Assembly (NCBI GenBank): GCA_944990035.1
Contig: CALYLX010000136.1
Coordinates: 992,001 to 1,056,000 of the forward strand
Direction of reading: 5' to 3'
DNA from: Clitopilus passeckerianus
Taxonomy: Eukaryota > Basidiomycota > Agaricomycetes > Agaricales > Entolomataceae
DNA: 64,000 nucleotides
The notes under the pieces were generated by a model, which saw only the letters and a list, made by a program, of their open reading frames with translations, ran no database searches and was not told where the DNA came from. Of this stretch, positions 12,301-23,202 are shown one piece after another. Position numbers and translations under genes: made by a program. Each line of letters opens with the position of its first letter. The first letter of the stretch is position 1.

Positions 12301-12680
12301 CATACGAATGGCGAATACCTATTCTTTTCTGTGGCATGCCACGGCCGGCTTCGGCCAGATTTATGGCATGAGGTAATGCAAAGTCGAATATCTCGCGGTT
12401 CTCCAATGACGGCAAGGTCAGAAAACAATACAGCAGTACCACCAGAGTTTCTTTGACACTCTCCTGATGTGTGGAGATGAGCTCAGGACGGCAGGCAAGT
12501 CAGAAAATTGCCACCACGAACCGCTGAGAGTGCCTGAGTGGTGAGCCGATGGCGTATTGAGGTAATCTCATCGAGAAGGCGCTGTTGAACCACACGACTC
12601 GATTTTGCTTCTTCCACACTCCTGACAACAGCATAGTGGGCCCTGCTGAGCGCGCCAGATGAGATGAATGGAATGTCCAT
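9323..12680 (-). CDS. Adaptin large subunit, AP-4 epsilon-like
   Basis: Large ARM/HEAT-repeat subunit of a clathrin-adaptor-type coat, expected at the trans-Golgi or endosome. The start MDIPFISSGALSRAHYAVVR at 12680 is preferred over an upstream in-frame ATG because it opens the conserved block. Spliced exons give RICLALDNIIISPNEDLIPA, the typical adaptin N-terminal pattern, preceded by KRIGYLFCSEIM and LVNTLRKDLE. Later parts include FRIGGVTTLLSFTSDAQMNL. A disordered Ser-rich hinge follows near 9930-10090, then a short C-terminal domain ending LQDRLKQILASV. The gene has many introns of about 50 nt. The adaptin class is well supported. The epsilon/AP-4 label is from pattern memory and could be another adaptin. 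Confidence 0.8.
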
Positions 12681-12786
12681 GAATGTGGTTCTCGGTAAGA
12701 TGGTCACTTAGGAGACAATCCCGTTTAGAGCATGGTCGGCAAACACAGTCAAACTTGGATCTTTCTCAGAGTCACTTCTCACCTAC

Positions 12787-14050
12787 ATGTCCCAACCAGA
12801 TCCAGCAGCAATAGCAGCAGCGAATTCTTTCAATAAGATCCTAAACCAGACAAAGGTATCGACTAGATCGAGAGCATCTGGCGAAATAGATGATGGGACA
12901 AAGAAACTGCGGCGTCTGATCCTGGTTGAAGGCATACCGTCTGCTGTGGTAAGGACCGAGCTTTTCCCCGATCATCGCTATATTTCACCTCTCGTAGGAC
13001 CCAACTCTGCGCCCAAGAATATGGAAGATCCTCTTACGCGTCACTGATATCCCAGCAGACGTGTATCTGGAGTACGTCGCTCGTGGGCCTTGTGAAGTCC
13101 GGGAAAAGATACGAAATGACACTTTCCGGTTTGTTCCCATACAAGTCGTCATAACAATGAATTATTTATCTTTGGGAAATCAGAACGCTCGCGACCGATC
13201 GAGGATTCAAAGAGCGTGTTAGTGAAGATATGCTGGTTCGTCTGTTAGATGCATTCGTCTGGCGTAGTCAAGGTACTCTGAATCAACTACTTGAACTCGA
13301 CGTCCTGATTTTCTCCTCTGTGCATTCTCAGATAGGGATGAAAGCCATCAACTTGGTTTTACCTATGTGCAAGGCATGAATGTCTTGGCCGCGCCGTTCT
13401 TGTACACAATGCCGTCAGAACTTGAGGCTTTTTTCTGCTTTGCGAGGTTTATCGAGGAATCTTGCCCGCTTTATGTTCAACCAACTTTAGAAGGTGTCCA
13501 CCGTGGCCTCAAGGTCAGTTGGTCCTCTGGCATCGGGCTCCGCAGCTTGACATGCCTGTAGCTCTTGGACCGCTGCCTTCAGATTGTCGATCCTGAACTG
13601 TTTGCTCATCTGCGCTCGAAAAAATTAGCGGCGGAAATCTACGCATTTCCGTGTAAGAAGAATTCACCCCGTTCCATTCCTTGGGCTGATTGATATCATC
13701 TTTTTCTCTCAGCTGTCCTCACCTTGTGTGCGTGCACTCCGCCTTTAAATCAGGTGTTACAACTCTGGGATTTTCTCCTTGCCTTCGGGGTCCACCTCAA
13801 CGTCCTCTGTGTCATTGCTCAACTTCTCCTGATGCGCGATGATGTCATGAAGTCCTCCAGGTGATGACACTCTTCCATTTGATAGTTCACACTCTGACCG
13901 TTTCTGGATTGGCTTGGTAGCCCTATGCGCTTGCTACGCACGTTCCCCGACCTGGAGGCGCTACCTGTGATTGGAATAGCTGTCACTCTCGTACGAGATC
14001 TACCTGCGGAGCTATATGAAGAACTTGTCAAGCATCCCTACGAAATTTGA
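12787..14050 (+). CDS. BUB2: TBC-domain GAP Bub2/Cdc16, mitotic-exit checkpoint
   Basis: GTPase-activating subunit for the Tem1/Spg1 GTPase at the spindle pole, restraining mitotic exit or septation. The exons give an N-terminal helix (KKLRRLILVEGIPS), then the TBC blocks: LRPRIWKILLRVTDIPADVY with the catalytic arginine of the RPRIWK motif, IRNDTFRTLATDRGFKERV, and FTYVQGMNVLAAPFLYTMPS, which contains the YxQGMN glutamine finger. The C-terminal blocks are LWDFLLAFGVHLNVLCVIAQ and FPDLEALPVIGIAVTLV. It ends at 14048-14050 after KHPYEI. Total is about 310 residues, the usual Bub2 length. The adjoining adaptin gene starts 106 bp away on the other strand, so the two share a short divergent promoter. 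Confidence 0.93.
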
Positions 14051-15097
14051 GCAGCTTTCGATCGACATTGATTGTACGACGTGTTGATGTATAAGGATAT
14101 CAACATGTGAGCACAATCTTCGGGCAAAATTTTCCACACTAACTGCCGAAATATACTAACAGGATACATCAACGGCAAGGTGATTGGTGGATGCTCGATC
14201 TGCTCTCGAAAGCGAGGCAAACATTTTCTTGTATACCTTGTATCCGTCCCCAGGGACCTCCTACGGCTTCCGAATCGTTAGGGCCCCTCCACCTTCTCCT
14301 AAGGCTTAATCCTTTAGCCAATCTAGTCTGATAGCTATGTGCAATCATTCCCGGGTCATCGTACCAATGGCGAAAATTGGCACCACATTCGCGGAGTATG
14401 AGTACCCTCGCAGCTGATTTTATCAAACCTTCCTTGACAAATGAATGAATGCAATAGATACGCCGGACGGCGGAAATTATACTTACTATCGAGATCATCT
14501 CGAGAGACCTCATGACGAGGTGTATCAATAGATAACCATCCAAAGTCAGAGGCCCCACCTGGTGCCCTAGTGAAACCCAAGAACCCTGTTAGAGCCAAGG
14601 CTATTTCAGGAACTCCAGCGTTTAGGTAGAAGCTAGAAGTCCCTATCGGCGATGCTTTGCAATCGTGCGATTTTCCTAAACGGAAGAAAGATGGGTGCGA
14701 ATAATCTTACCCAATTCAGGTCTTCTTGGAAGCGGTCACTTAGTGCTAGGCGAGTTTAGTTCCGATTCAATTCATTTGAGCACCCTAAAGGGCGTCCATT
14801 GATCAAGGAGTGCTCACGTTTCAAGGATGCGATTGAGTTCCGCCCCTCAGACCGTATGGTTCTGAACTTAATTTCCATTGAAACCCTAGTACAACTGGAA
14901 AACATTTCTCAGAATGACTCCAGTAATGAGCGCATAATACATGCAGAACGACATGAAATGGGAATACAGTATTGATTAGACAGCAGGAGAGCGCGTAGCA
15001 CAGCGAGGAAGGAGAATAGATCGGGCATAACTTATTGTATCTTGAGAAAGTGTCTCAGACGAGGGTTTCCAGAAGAAGAGTGTAAACGCACGATACA
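14051..15097. other. About 1.05 kb without a supported gene
   Basis: This lies between the convergent ends of BUB2 and the bZIP gene. The longest open frames are on the minus strand (14169-14558, 14356-14598). They show no recognisable domain and no coherent splicing. They may be a decayed exon or chance. I see no repeats, tRNA or other structure. Confidence 0.4.
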
Positions 15098-15858
15098 TTA
15101 GCGGGCACGACGGGGCGGATGGTCTCCTTCGCTATGCTCATCGCTGCTCTCGACGAGTTCACGACAGTCCATAAAGCCACCGCAGCATTCTGACCCAAGG
15201 CTTGGGCTTCTAGAAGTTCTCGGGTCATGGGGAGCATATCTGCTACCCGACTCACTTGATGATTCGGGTGAATCCTCGCGATAGAGGCGTTTCCTACGAG
15301 GAGGGAGATGGGCATGAGGAGATTCCACCTTGGATGATGGGGCTCCATAAGTAAAAGGTGGTGAAGGAGCAGGGGAAGGGAACGACGCCGGACGCAAAGT
15401 GTTCGGCAGAGGACCCAGAGGAGGGAGCTGTCGCTCCGACAGCCTTGAAGACGCTGGTGATTGTAATCCTTGACCCCCGAGGGCTGGCAGAGTCAAAGAT
15501 TGATCTGGTATAGCTAGCTGTTGGAACCGAGCTAAGGATGCGGATGCAGCCGATAAGGTGTGCAGTAATTCTGCGGATGCTTGTGCCTAGGAAGCGTTGA
15601 GAACCTCGCAATACCATTCAGAATGCAATTGATACACACTAGTTGTGGGGTGTAGGGAATCCCCGGTGGTCCTTGAGAACCTTGGGAGGCTCGAGCCGCA
15701 GTCAATTCCGTACGAAGGTGAGCATTCTCTTCCTCGGCGACCCGAACACGTTGTTCCAAGTCTGCGACATATTGAGCACGACGAGCCCGATAGTCCCGTT
15801 GTTGGACAAGAGCACGAGTAGGAGGAATTGTCAAGTCTTTCTTTCGTCCTCTAGTCAT
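15098..15858 (-). CDS. bZIP transcription factor (fungal Yap/RxRR-type)
   Basis: Probable sequence-specific DNA-binding factor. Exon 1 starts MTRGRKKDLTIPPTRALVQQ at 15858 and carries a basic region QQRDYRARRAQYVADLEQRV followed by an acidic, Leu-containing coiled coil (EEENAHLRTELTAAR). A 44-nt intron (GTATTG...CCGCAG) joins NELLHTLSAASASLARFQQL to a Pro/Ser-rich second exon containing the basic patch PPRRKRLYRED. It ends SEGDHPPRRAR. Short, about 240 residues. The RARRAxYVxxLE signature is common in basidiomycete bZIPs, but I cannot say which pathway it controls. Confidence 0.85.
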
Positions 15859-16052
15859 TGGTGGCGGAAGTGAAGCATGTAGTAAGAGCTTACAAGGTTT
15901 AACTGAGCTCCGTGTTGGGTGACAATCGCCATAGATTGCGCAACAAATGGTGAGGGGAACGAAATCAATTTCAAAAGGCGGACCACGTGGTTATCACCGG
16001 AAAGAAGGTCTAGAGCTCTAGGTACAGATGCGCGTCTGCTAAGGTACAGCCG

Positions 16053-17756
16053 TCATCCAATAACGTTTTCCTGATATCCCCACACACGTTCCAACAACTT
16101 TTTAAGCAGCACATCAGGTCCTGGTGTATCCGTGATGCAATGAATCCCTGGAAAAGCGACGTCAGACGCAGGAACCTCTTCCTCGATTTCGACTTGTGCG
16201 GGAACAGCGGTTGATTCCCAAGGGCCGTGGCTCATGCCGCTTTTCTCAAGTTCGGCTTGAACCTTGGCACGATTAGCCCCGGGAGCATAGGCAGATATGT
16301 CAATCCGTCTGTCCACGACCAACATTCCCCGGGTCAATTCTCCAGTCCTGCAGGTCATTAATTCAATTTTGATTTTCAAAATACCTGTTGATTAACAACT
16401 CACCGTTCTATCTCAAACACCCGTTTTCGACTTTTCCACCCTAAAGATAGCCCCGCAGCGTCAGGTGGGTTCTCGGCTGCACACCAAACGGCAACAATAT
16501 CGTGAAGCTCCATTCGATCTTCCCGAATTGTCGCATGATTGTCCTTGTCCTTTCAAGAAATGAACTGGTGAAATGAGTGAGGGGCGATTTATCCGCGGCC
16601 TTCGATGGCCCTGCAGTCAAGCCGAAAGAGTTCGACGTATCAATCTTGGATTCATAGACGTCAAACGGCAGCCCATGGGAGGTCGTGATATCCAAAGAAA
16701 CCAGAAGGAAACGCTCCAATGGTAACCCGAGTTGTTGATTTGCAGGAAAGAGTAGCTCCTTCACTGCAAATGGATCCGCGAAAAAGTTGACTCCACAAGA
16801 GACGTGCGATTAGCGATAAGCGGATGCATTCTATGTCTCCACACTTACATTCGGCGGTTGGACTTGTATTTCCCGGAACGTCGAGTGCGCCTCCCATGCA
16901 GATAATACGCCCTATCTTCTCCCTGAATAGATCACCATCCTTACGGACCAAACGAGCAAGGTTCGTCAGGGGACCGAGAACAATGTATGTGATCGATCGT
17001 GCAGGATAACTGCGTATGAGATCCAGGGCGACGTCGACTCCCGATTTCTCTGAGAATCGCAGAAATGGGTGTTCTCCGCCGTTGTTTGGGCTGACATCCA
17101 ACTCGGGGTGACGCTCACTGATGTTGCTTAGCCCATCCCTGAATAACATATAGGTCAACAACACCCCAGCCAAGAATGTGTGATTGTCAACGTGCCGGCC
17201 GTGAAAATATTTTGCGCTGTGAAGTTCGCCTTCCAGCGGGCCATCACTACCCCTGGCTAGGATTGGTTTCCTGCCGGAAGTAACGTTAACGAACCGGGCA
17301 GCATCGGAGGGATTCTTTTCAATCTGTAGTTGGATTGCTTGGTATGCTTTGAGTACATTCAAACTGTGATTGGAAAGTAGGAAGAGCTCAGAAGGCTTGG
17401 CGAATACAGCGATAACTGGGAAGAGGCTGACTAGGATGCTTCCAGATCGGTATTTCCTGTAACCAAGAATAGGCAAAAATGTTCGTTACGCCAGTACCTC
17501 AATTGAGAAAAATGATGTCCACGCGCCAAAAGATACGAGGTATGCTAAGATATCAAGTTCAGGTGACGCAAGGGCGAAGAGGCTACCAGGAAAAGATAGA
17601 TAAGGGCGCTCCTCTTGCATCACAACGAGTCTGCACCAACATTGCGGTAATATCATCAACACCCGGGTCAGTGTCAACTAGAAATCCAGAACATGGTCAG
17701 GAAGCATTTGAGCACAAATGGGCCAACTTGCTGATAACAGGGATTTTGGCGCTCAT
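16053..17756 (-). CDS. Inosine-uridine-type nucleoside hydrolase
   Basis: Hydrolyses nucleosides to base and ribose in salvage. The start at 17756 gives MSAKIPVI, and the next exon supplies IDTDPGVDDI, the calcium-binding aspartate cluster. SPELDILAYLVSFGNTDLEA, RKPILARGSDGPLEGE, NNGGEHPFLRF, IVLGPLTNLARL and ICMGGALDVPGNTSPTAE are family blocks. FNFFADPFAVKELL and MELHDIVAVWCAAENPP complete the pocket, with the C-terminal block LLKKLLERVWGYQENVIG. The first intron (17678-17731, 54 nt) needs a GC donor (GCAAGT). Near 16512-16520 the frame slips by -1 between MRQFGK and MELHD, so one base seems missing. A 47-nt intron could bypass this but would remove a family-like helix. Confidence 0.9.
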
Positions 17757-18281
17757 CTTGGTGACACAATAAGAGAGTAGTATCCGCGGTACCGGTTGAT
17801 GCCAGGTAGACAGATTTAAGCTTATGTAAATTCAGAAAGTATGTTCGCAAGAATTCGCATTGCTGTACATTATACAGGCTACAGGACGCTTATTAGCTAG
17901 TTATGGCGTTCACCTGAAACAAGATTATGTTAGCATCTAGAATTGAGTTTTGAAGGCCAGAAACAGAAAGGAGTCAGAGATCTTGGTGGAAAATTAGTCT
18001 CATAGAGCGTGAGCCCTCTGAAGTAGCAAATATAAAGATAATACATCATTCTCGAAAGAAAATTGACGGAATGCCTGCTCACCTTGAAGAAAGCTACCAA
18101 TGCTGGCCAACAATGGCCAGCATTGGTAGCTTTCTTCTTGCAGGTGATTGAAGTCATACAACACAAACTGGCAATTGCCGAGAGCTGTACAGTCTTGTCA
18201 CGGTGGCTTGTGCATGTGACCGCACCAGAAAGTTAGGCCTACAGTGCTGCCTTCGACGTCTGCAACAGCCAGCACAACATT
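17757..18281. other. 525-bp RACK1 upstream region
   Basis: This lies between the divergent nucleoside hydrolase and RACK1 starts. It contains the perfect hairpin at 18086-18137, listed separately, and AT-rich stretches near 17810-17940. I see no coding sequence. Confidence 0.5.
18086..18137. repeat. Perfect 24-bp inverted repeat with 4-nt loop
   Basis: The arms at 18086-18109 and 18114-18137 are exact reverse complements, separated by ACAA. Each arm contains AGCTACCAATGCTGGCCA or its complement. It lies 145-196 bp before the RACK1 ATG, so it is either in the promoter or in a 5' leader. As RNA it would fold into a long stem. Perfect pairing over 24 bp far exceeds chance expectation and points to function, a foldback element or a recent duplication event. 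Confidence 0.95.
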
Positions 18282-19388
18282 ATGTCCGAGTCTTTGCGTT
18301 TTTTGGGTTCCCTGGAGGGCCACAAAGGATGGGTCACCGCCATCGCAACTTCCTCTGAAAACCCAGACATGATCTTGACTGCTTCCCGAGGTGATTGCCA
18401 TTCATAGGATTGCTGGTCAAATCTAATCTCTGCCGCGTTCCATAGACAAGACCATCATCGTCTGGCAATTGACTCGCGATGAGGACTCTTATGGATACCC
18501 CAAAAGGATCCTTCATGGCCACAACCACTTTGTCTCTGATGTCGTGATTTCCTCCGATGGCCAATTCGCTCTTTCCTCTTCTTGGGACCACACCCTTCGT
18601 CTCTGGGATCTCAACACCGGCCTGACCACCCGTCGCTTTGTCGGTCACACTTCCGATGTTTTGTCCGTCAGCTTCAGCGCTGATAACCGACAAATCGTCT
18701 CTGGTTCTCGCGACAAGACCATTAAGCTCTGGAATACCTTGGGAGAGTGCAAGTACGATATCAAGGATGAGGGCCACACCGAGTGGTATGTATAGGCTTA
18801 GTTTGAAAGTTCTGCCGTCGCTGATCAAAAACTGTAGGGTGTCATGCGTGAGGTTCAGTCCTAACATCCAGAACCCCGTCATTGTCTCTTGCGGTTGGGA
18901 CAAGGTCGTCAAGGTCTGGGAACTCTCCAAGTTCAAGCTCAAGACCAACCACTACGGCCACACCGGGTACATTAACACCATCTCCGTCTCCCCTGATGGC
19001 TCGCTTGCTGCTTCTGGTGGCAAAGATGGTATTACCATGCTCTGGGACTTGAACGAGGGCAAGCACCTTTACTCCTTGGAGGCTGGTGACATTGTCAACG
19101 CCCTTGTCTTCTCTCCTAACCGCTACTGGCTGTGCGCTGCTACGTCCAGCTGCGTCAAGATCTTCGACCTCGAGAGCAAGTGAGTCTGATTTTGGTTCCA
19201 TCTTGCGAACTTTTGGATCTAACCCATGCTTTAGATCAATCGTCGATGAGCTCCGACCTGCATATGCTGAGGTTGGCGACGAGGCCAAGCAACCCGAGTG
19301 TGTTTCCATCGCCTGGTCTGCTGATGGCCAGACTCTCTTCGCTGGCTTCACCGACAACGCCCTCCGCGTGTGGACCGTCACATCATGA
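18282..19388 (+). CDS. CPC2: RACK1/Cpc2/Asc1, WD40 protein of the 40S subunit
   Basis: Seven-bladed WD40 scaffold on the small ribosomal subunit, linking translation to kinase signalling. The start at 18282 gives [20 protein letters not shown]. Later blades read [91 protein letters not shown] and [20 protein letters not shown], and the end is [12 protein letters not shown]. Three introns of about 50-55 nt interrupt it. In animals RACK1 introns host snoRNAs. I saw no clear box C/D pair in these. Codon use is strongly C-ending, as expected of a highly expressed gene. Confidence 0.97.
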
Positions 19389-19540
19389 GCGCAGGACGAG
19401 CGACTTCGTTATGTATATTCATGATGCTTTTATGTTGTTTTGTCCATATTTCCCAAAACAAAAATGGAATTCGGATTCCAAGTCTCTACCTCATCTGAGC
19501 TGTGAAGTCCCAGTAATGATGAACTTGAAATGAACACGAT

Positions 19541-20890
19541 TCAAATGGGTACATTGGCTTCGTCCAGGTTTCTCTTCCTCTCATTGTAGTCCCACCTATC
19601 GAGCCCGCCGAAGTTGATCTTCATACCGAGGAACGACATATTAAATTGCAGTTCGCAGATGTGACCTCCTTGTACCCGCCAGCTATCTCCGCTGTAGATG
19701 TGGTGAGTGAATATTAGCAGACCGGAAAGGCAACGAACGTACGTAGCAGTCCCGTAAACATCGCCCTCCTGACTGACTAGACGGACGCACTGGTCGGTAT
19801 TAGACTTGGCGTCATAGACCCAGATGCTCTTCCCAGAATAAACCTCCTGCCATCCTCCCTGGTCGACTAGGCGATTTTGAGGTTGATACCGCTTCTCGCT
19901 CTCGGGCGGACCGGGAGCTGGTCGAATATCTACATCATTGAGAAGGTGTAGAGTAGTAAGATTCGATATGTTCTCGAAAGAGAATCTCATCTCTGCCGGA
20001 GGGTCGATGATCTTAATGACAGGGCCTGGGGTCTCCTCTTCGTCTTCACTTGAATCGGATTCATCGTTTGCTTCGGCATCGTCAGTGTCCATTTTTGCTG
20101 AACTAGAAGCTTCAGGCTGAGTAGTCGAAGGTTCCTCGTCGGGTTTGATGGCCTCAGCGAGTTCCTGTTCTGCGGCTGCCACCTTCTGGCAGAAAGATTG
20201 CCAGGCTTCATCATTTGAGAAGTCTGTGCGGAGGAGGAGCCCTTGTTCTGGTCCACCGAGGATCGCGTCGGATGGATCGGGTTCTTGCATGAACCCATCC
20301 TGAATAGTTTTTGCAATCAATACAGCCGTTCTAGGAGTCTAGAGTGTGTTACACACAGCGTCTGGAAGAGCCTCGGAGGTATTCAAAGCGTTTATGGCGT
20401 TTGGATCCTTTGATAACGCGTCCCAAAGCTCCTGGATTGCTTTCAATTGCCATCTGCGCCTCCCAAGATCAGGGAACTGTGATCGAAGCGCAGGGTACCT
20501 GTTCTTGGGTGTTATCTCATGAGTTTATAGACTCCGTGGATTGAAAGGCGAAAACCCAACCGCAAATAGGACAAGGAGCTTATCGTGCATCGATTTTGCG
20601 GGTTGAAAGAAATTGCGAAAGTATTGATCGGCGTTATGTCGTCAGTGACTGTCCTTGTCACTCAAGCTCAAGGCTGATGATCACCTCGACGTGTGAGGGC
20701 ATTCGACCTTCTCACCAAACTTCTCATGTTCAGCTATCTTTCGAATCACACGAGGTAATGATACAAGGCGAGGTGCGGAAATAGCACCCAAGGCAGAAGG
20801 GGAGAAACAGTCTGATTCGATCGTGGTAGTGAATGATACCAGCTTGGCAAAATCTGCCACAACGATGTCAAACGCATGCACCGTCGCCAT
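19541..20890 (-). CDS. Acidic protein of unknown function
   Basis: Roughly 350 residues in at least four exons. The N-terminus is MATVHAFDIVVADFAKLVSF (20890). The exact splice after ECPHTSR near 20690 is unresolved. A middle exon reads FPDLGRRRWQLKAIQELWDA. An acidic Ser/Glu tract (ESDSSEDEEET) follows, then a globular C-terminal part with VDQGGWQEVYSGKSIWVYDA and GMKINFGGLDRWDYNERKRN, ending NLDEANVPI. A 57-nt intron at 20300-20356 removes an apparent in-frame stop. I do not recognise the family. The acidic tract and lack of membrane spans suggest a soluble, possibly nuclear protein. Confidence 0.7.
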
Positions 20891-21086
20891 CCTAGGAAAT
20901 GTTTAGGGGCCCAATTGTTCAATAGGATCGTCCATCAGGTCAAGTGCTCCATCTTCCATGGAACGAAGGGACGAGAGGCCGGTTCGTGGGTTGCAACTTG
21001 AGGTTGAGAGAAACACGCCATATCCGACTTTGCGTCGGTATTGAAATGGAAAAGCATGTCTATTGATAAGGGACTGTACGGATGGG

Positions 21087-21743
21087 CTATACGGCGGAGG
21101 TGCGTGACCCTGCAAGTCTGTCTACAACCTGTTTGTAGTGGGTCAGTTCATGGAATGTCGGAACGAGGTGTCATGTGAGACGAACGCACAGGTGCAATGT
21201 ATGGTAGCGAGAGGAAAGTACCAACGAAAGGTAGCTGCCTCAAGGTCGTAATGACAACTGGGAAGAAGTCGCTGCAGCAAACAGCGAGGCATTAGTACGG
21301 TAACAAAGTGGGAGAGCGCTGAACGGAGAACGCACCCAAACAAGTTCAAGAACCCAAATGTTTCGACAATCATACCAATGAATGGCCATTTCAAAAACAC
21401 GAGCAGCACGCCACCAAAGAAGCAGATGGTTCCCCTAATCTTCTCCTTTCGGGCGAAGAAGTAAAAGTCTTTTGGGGTCCAATAATAAGTGCGAGGCCGG
21501 AGATGAACAAGATCTAGAAGGACGAGGTGTTTGCTCAGCTGAGCTGAATGGGAGGCTTGGAAAGAGGTCATACGTTGCCCAGAGCCAGCAGAGCACCATC
21601 AAAGAAGAGCATGACACCCAAGAGCATGAAAAGCCCTCCAAAGGTCGTGAGGGCGACACCGATTTCTATTCATTCGGTGCCAATTAGTTCTGCACCAAAT
21701 TCTTCCGAAAAAAAGACGTACTTTGACCGTCCGACAACCACAT
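21087..21743 (-). CDS. GOT1: Golgi transport protein Got1
   Basis: Small tetra-spanning membrane protein of early Golgi/COPII vesicles, needed for ER-Golgi traffic. Exon 1 encodes MWLSDGQ. After an intron come KIGVALTTFGGLFMLLGVML, ILFISGLALIIGPQKTFYFF, GTICFFGGVLLVFLKWPFIG, VETFGFLNLFGDFFPVVIT and LPFVGTFLSLPYIAPV. The last exon gives VVDRLAGSRTSAV. Order and length (about 140 residues) match Got1. Four membrane spans are visible and there is no signal peptide. Introns are 50-60 nt. Confidence 0.95.
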
Positions 21744-23202
21744 TATGAACTACTGTCCTTGCAGTGTTTTCTAGAAGATTTTCTCTTTTGAATTAGCAGC
21801 ACGCTGCGGTAGGCTGGGTAGCGTATGTGTTGATGACGTGACAAGACGCGCCTGGCCACGTTGACACTGTTTGGCTTGCGGCGCGTTGTCCAAATTAGGA
21901 CGAGTCCTCATCTTGACACGAGCCTCGACTGGAATCTGAACTTTGCTGCGAATGATTGTGAACGTGTCATTACTAGGCGACTACGGACTGTGGTACCGCA
22001 CAGACAGCACTTGCATGCGGACACTGAGTACCCTTTAAGTTCTGGCCATTATGGTCCTCTCGATCCTCCTGTCACAATATCCTCATGGTCCTCCAGAAGC
22101 ATGCTAGCCCCCGGTTAAACAGCGGCACAACCCACACACCTTGCATGCGTACTAACCAAGTCCACTCGGCGCTAATCCAACTCAAGGTTCCAAGCCAACG
22201 TCAGGTTTGAATTTAGAATCTTTGACAAGCAGGATTTACAGAACAGCACCCGAACCGAAAAGAATGTTCATGTGAATAATCGAGACCCTTCTATGCACTC
22301 TATTGAACCCTGGACGCTGGTGGGGCCCATATTGAGTGGCGCAAACCAACTTCAGCCATCTGCGGTCTAGCTAATCTCAGGCCAATCTGGATAAGAGGGT
22401 AATCCTGCTGACGGTACGGCGGAAAGATGGGCCCCGTCTGTCACCGTGGAGTGGGAGATAGCAGTTTTGATCTTGGGGAGGAAGGATCAGTCTAATTTGG
22501 ATGTCGTCAAAATGGCGAAAATGTAGGTGCTTGGGACTAGGTCAGCGATGATGGATGTCAATAGCTTGGTAGGGACGGACAAGGGGGGATGATTGCCACT
22601 TTGTACCCCGTAAGGACGGGAGATGGACTGTCAATTGAGTGTGATTTTGTATTGGCATCCGTGGATTCAGGGAGAGTTCAGAGTTGGAAGGAAGTCGGTG
22701 GGTCGGCGGAGACAGATTGGTATGCCGAGTGATTGTGGGGGTCGAGGTCATGTTAGGAAATAGACTTCCATGGCGTACTAAATTATGTCGAATAGGTTCA
22801 ATTAATGACCAAATGAAAATAGAAGGCGTATATGAATGATGAGCAGAAAGGAAAGGCATTAAATAAAGTGTCGTGTGCCAAACACTTCCATGGACACACA
22901 TAGAGGGTGTCCGTATCAATCCTCTTAAGAGCTGTTTATCTTCCTCTTTTCAAGCTTCTAGTAAGAGGAATAGGAAAGAGAGCATCGAATGTAACATCAC
23001 AAAACTCGAAGTACATGAACGGATACACGCAAAAAAATTTCATCCCATCCCTTCTAACACATAGCGCCTCATCTTCCCGTTTAGAGTCACACAACGTGAA
23101 TATTCAAGCTTCAAGTGAGACGAACAAGAAAAAGAGCATTGAATAAAGTATCATACGTCCAAGTACAGGTACACTATGCACATACACCCAAATCCTCACC
23201 AA
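21744..23202. other. 1.46 kb gene-poor stretch with a diverged duplication
   Basis: Between the GOT1 start and the 3' end of the 23203-25110 gene no open frame carries a recognisable domain. A segment of about 70 bp at 22951-23020 recurs in diverged form at 23105-23173, sharing CAAGCTTC, AAGAGAGCAT-like and CGAAGTACA/CCAAGTACA blocks. A shorter related piece with ATTAAATAAAGTGTC lies near 22857. This is the largest non-coding region in the window. Confidence 0.5.

Noticed and set aside
14169..14598. Minus-strand ORFs of 129 and 80 codons
   Set aside because: They overlap in different frames, have no domain and no consistent splicing; treated as chance or decayed sequence.
20300..20356. In-frame stop (and an 18-nt GT...AG stretch) in the acidic unknown gene
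   Set aside because: A normal 57-nt intron with GTGTGT donor and TATTCAG acceptor, a multiple of three, removes the stop, so neither a nonsense mutation nor a micro-intron is needed.
22542..22919. 125-codon minus ORF in the gene-poor region
   Set aside because: Composition is rich in His, Pro and Thr with no motif; most likely chance.
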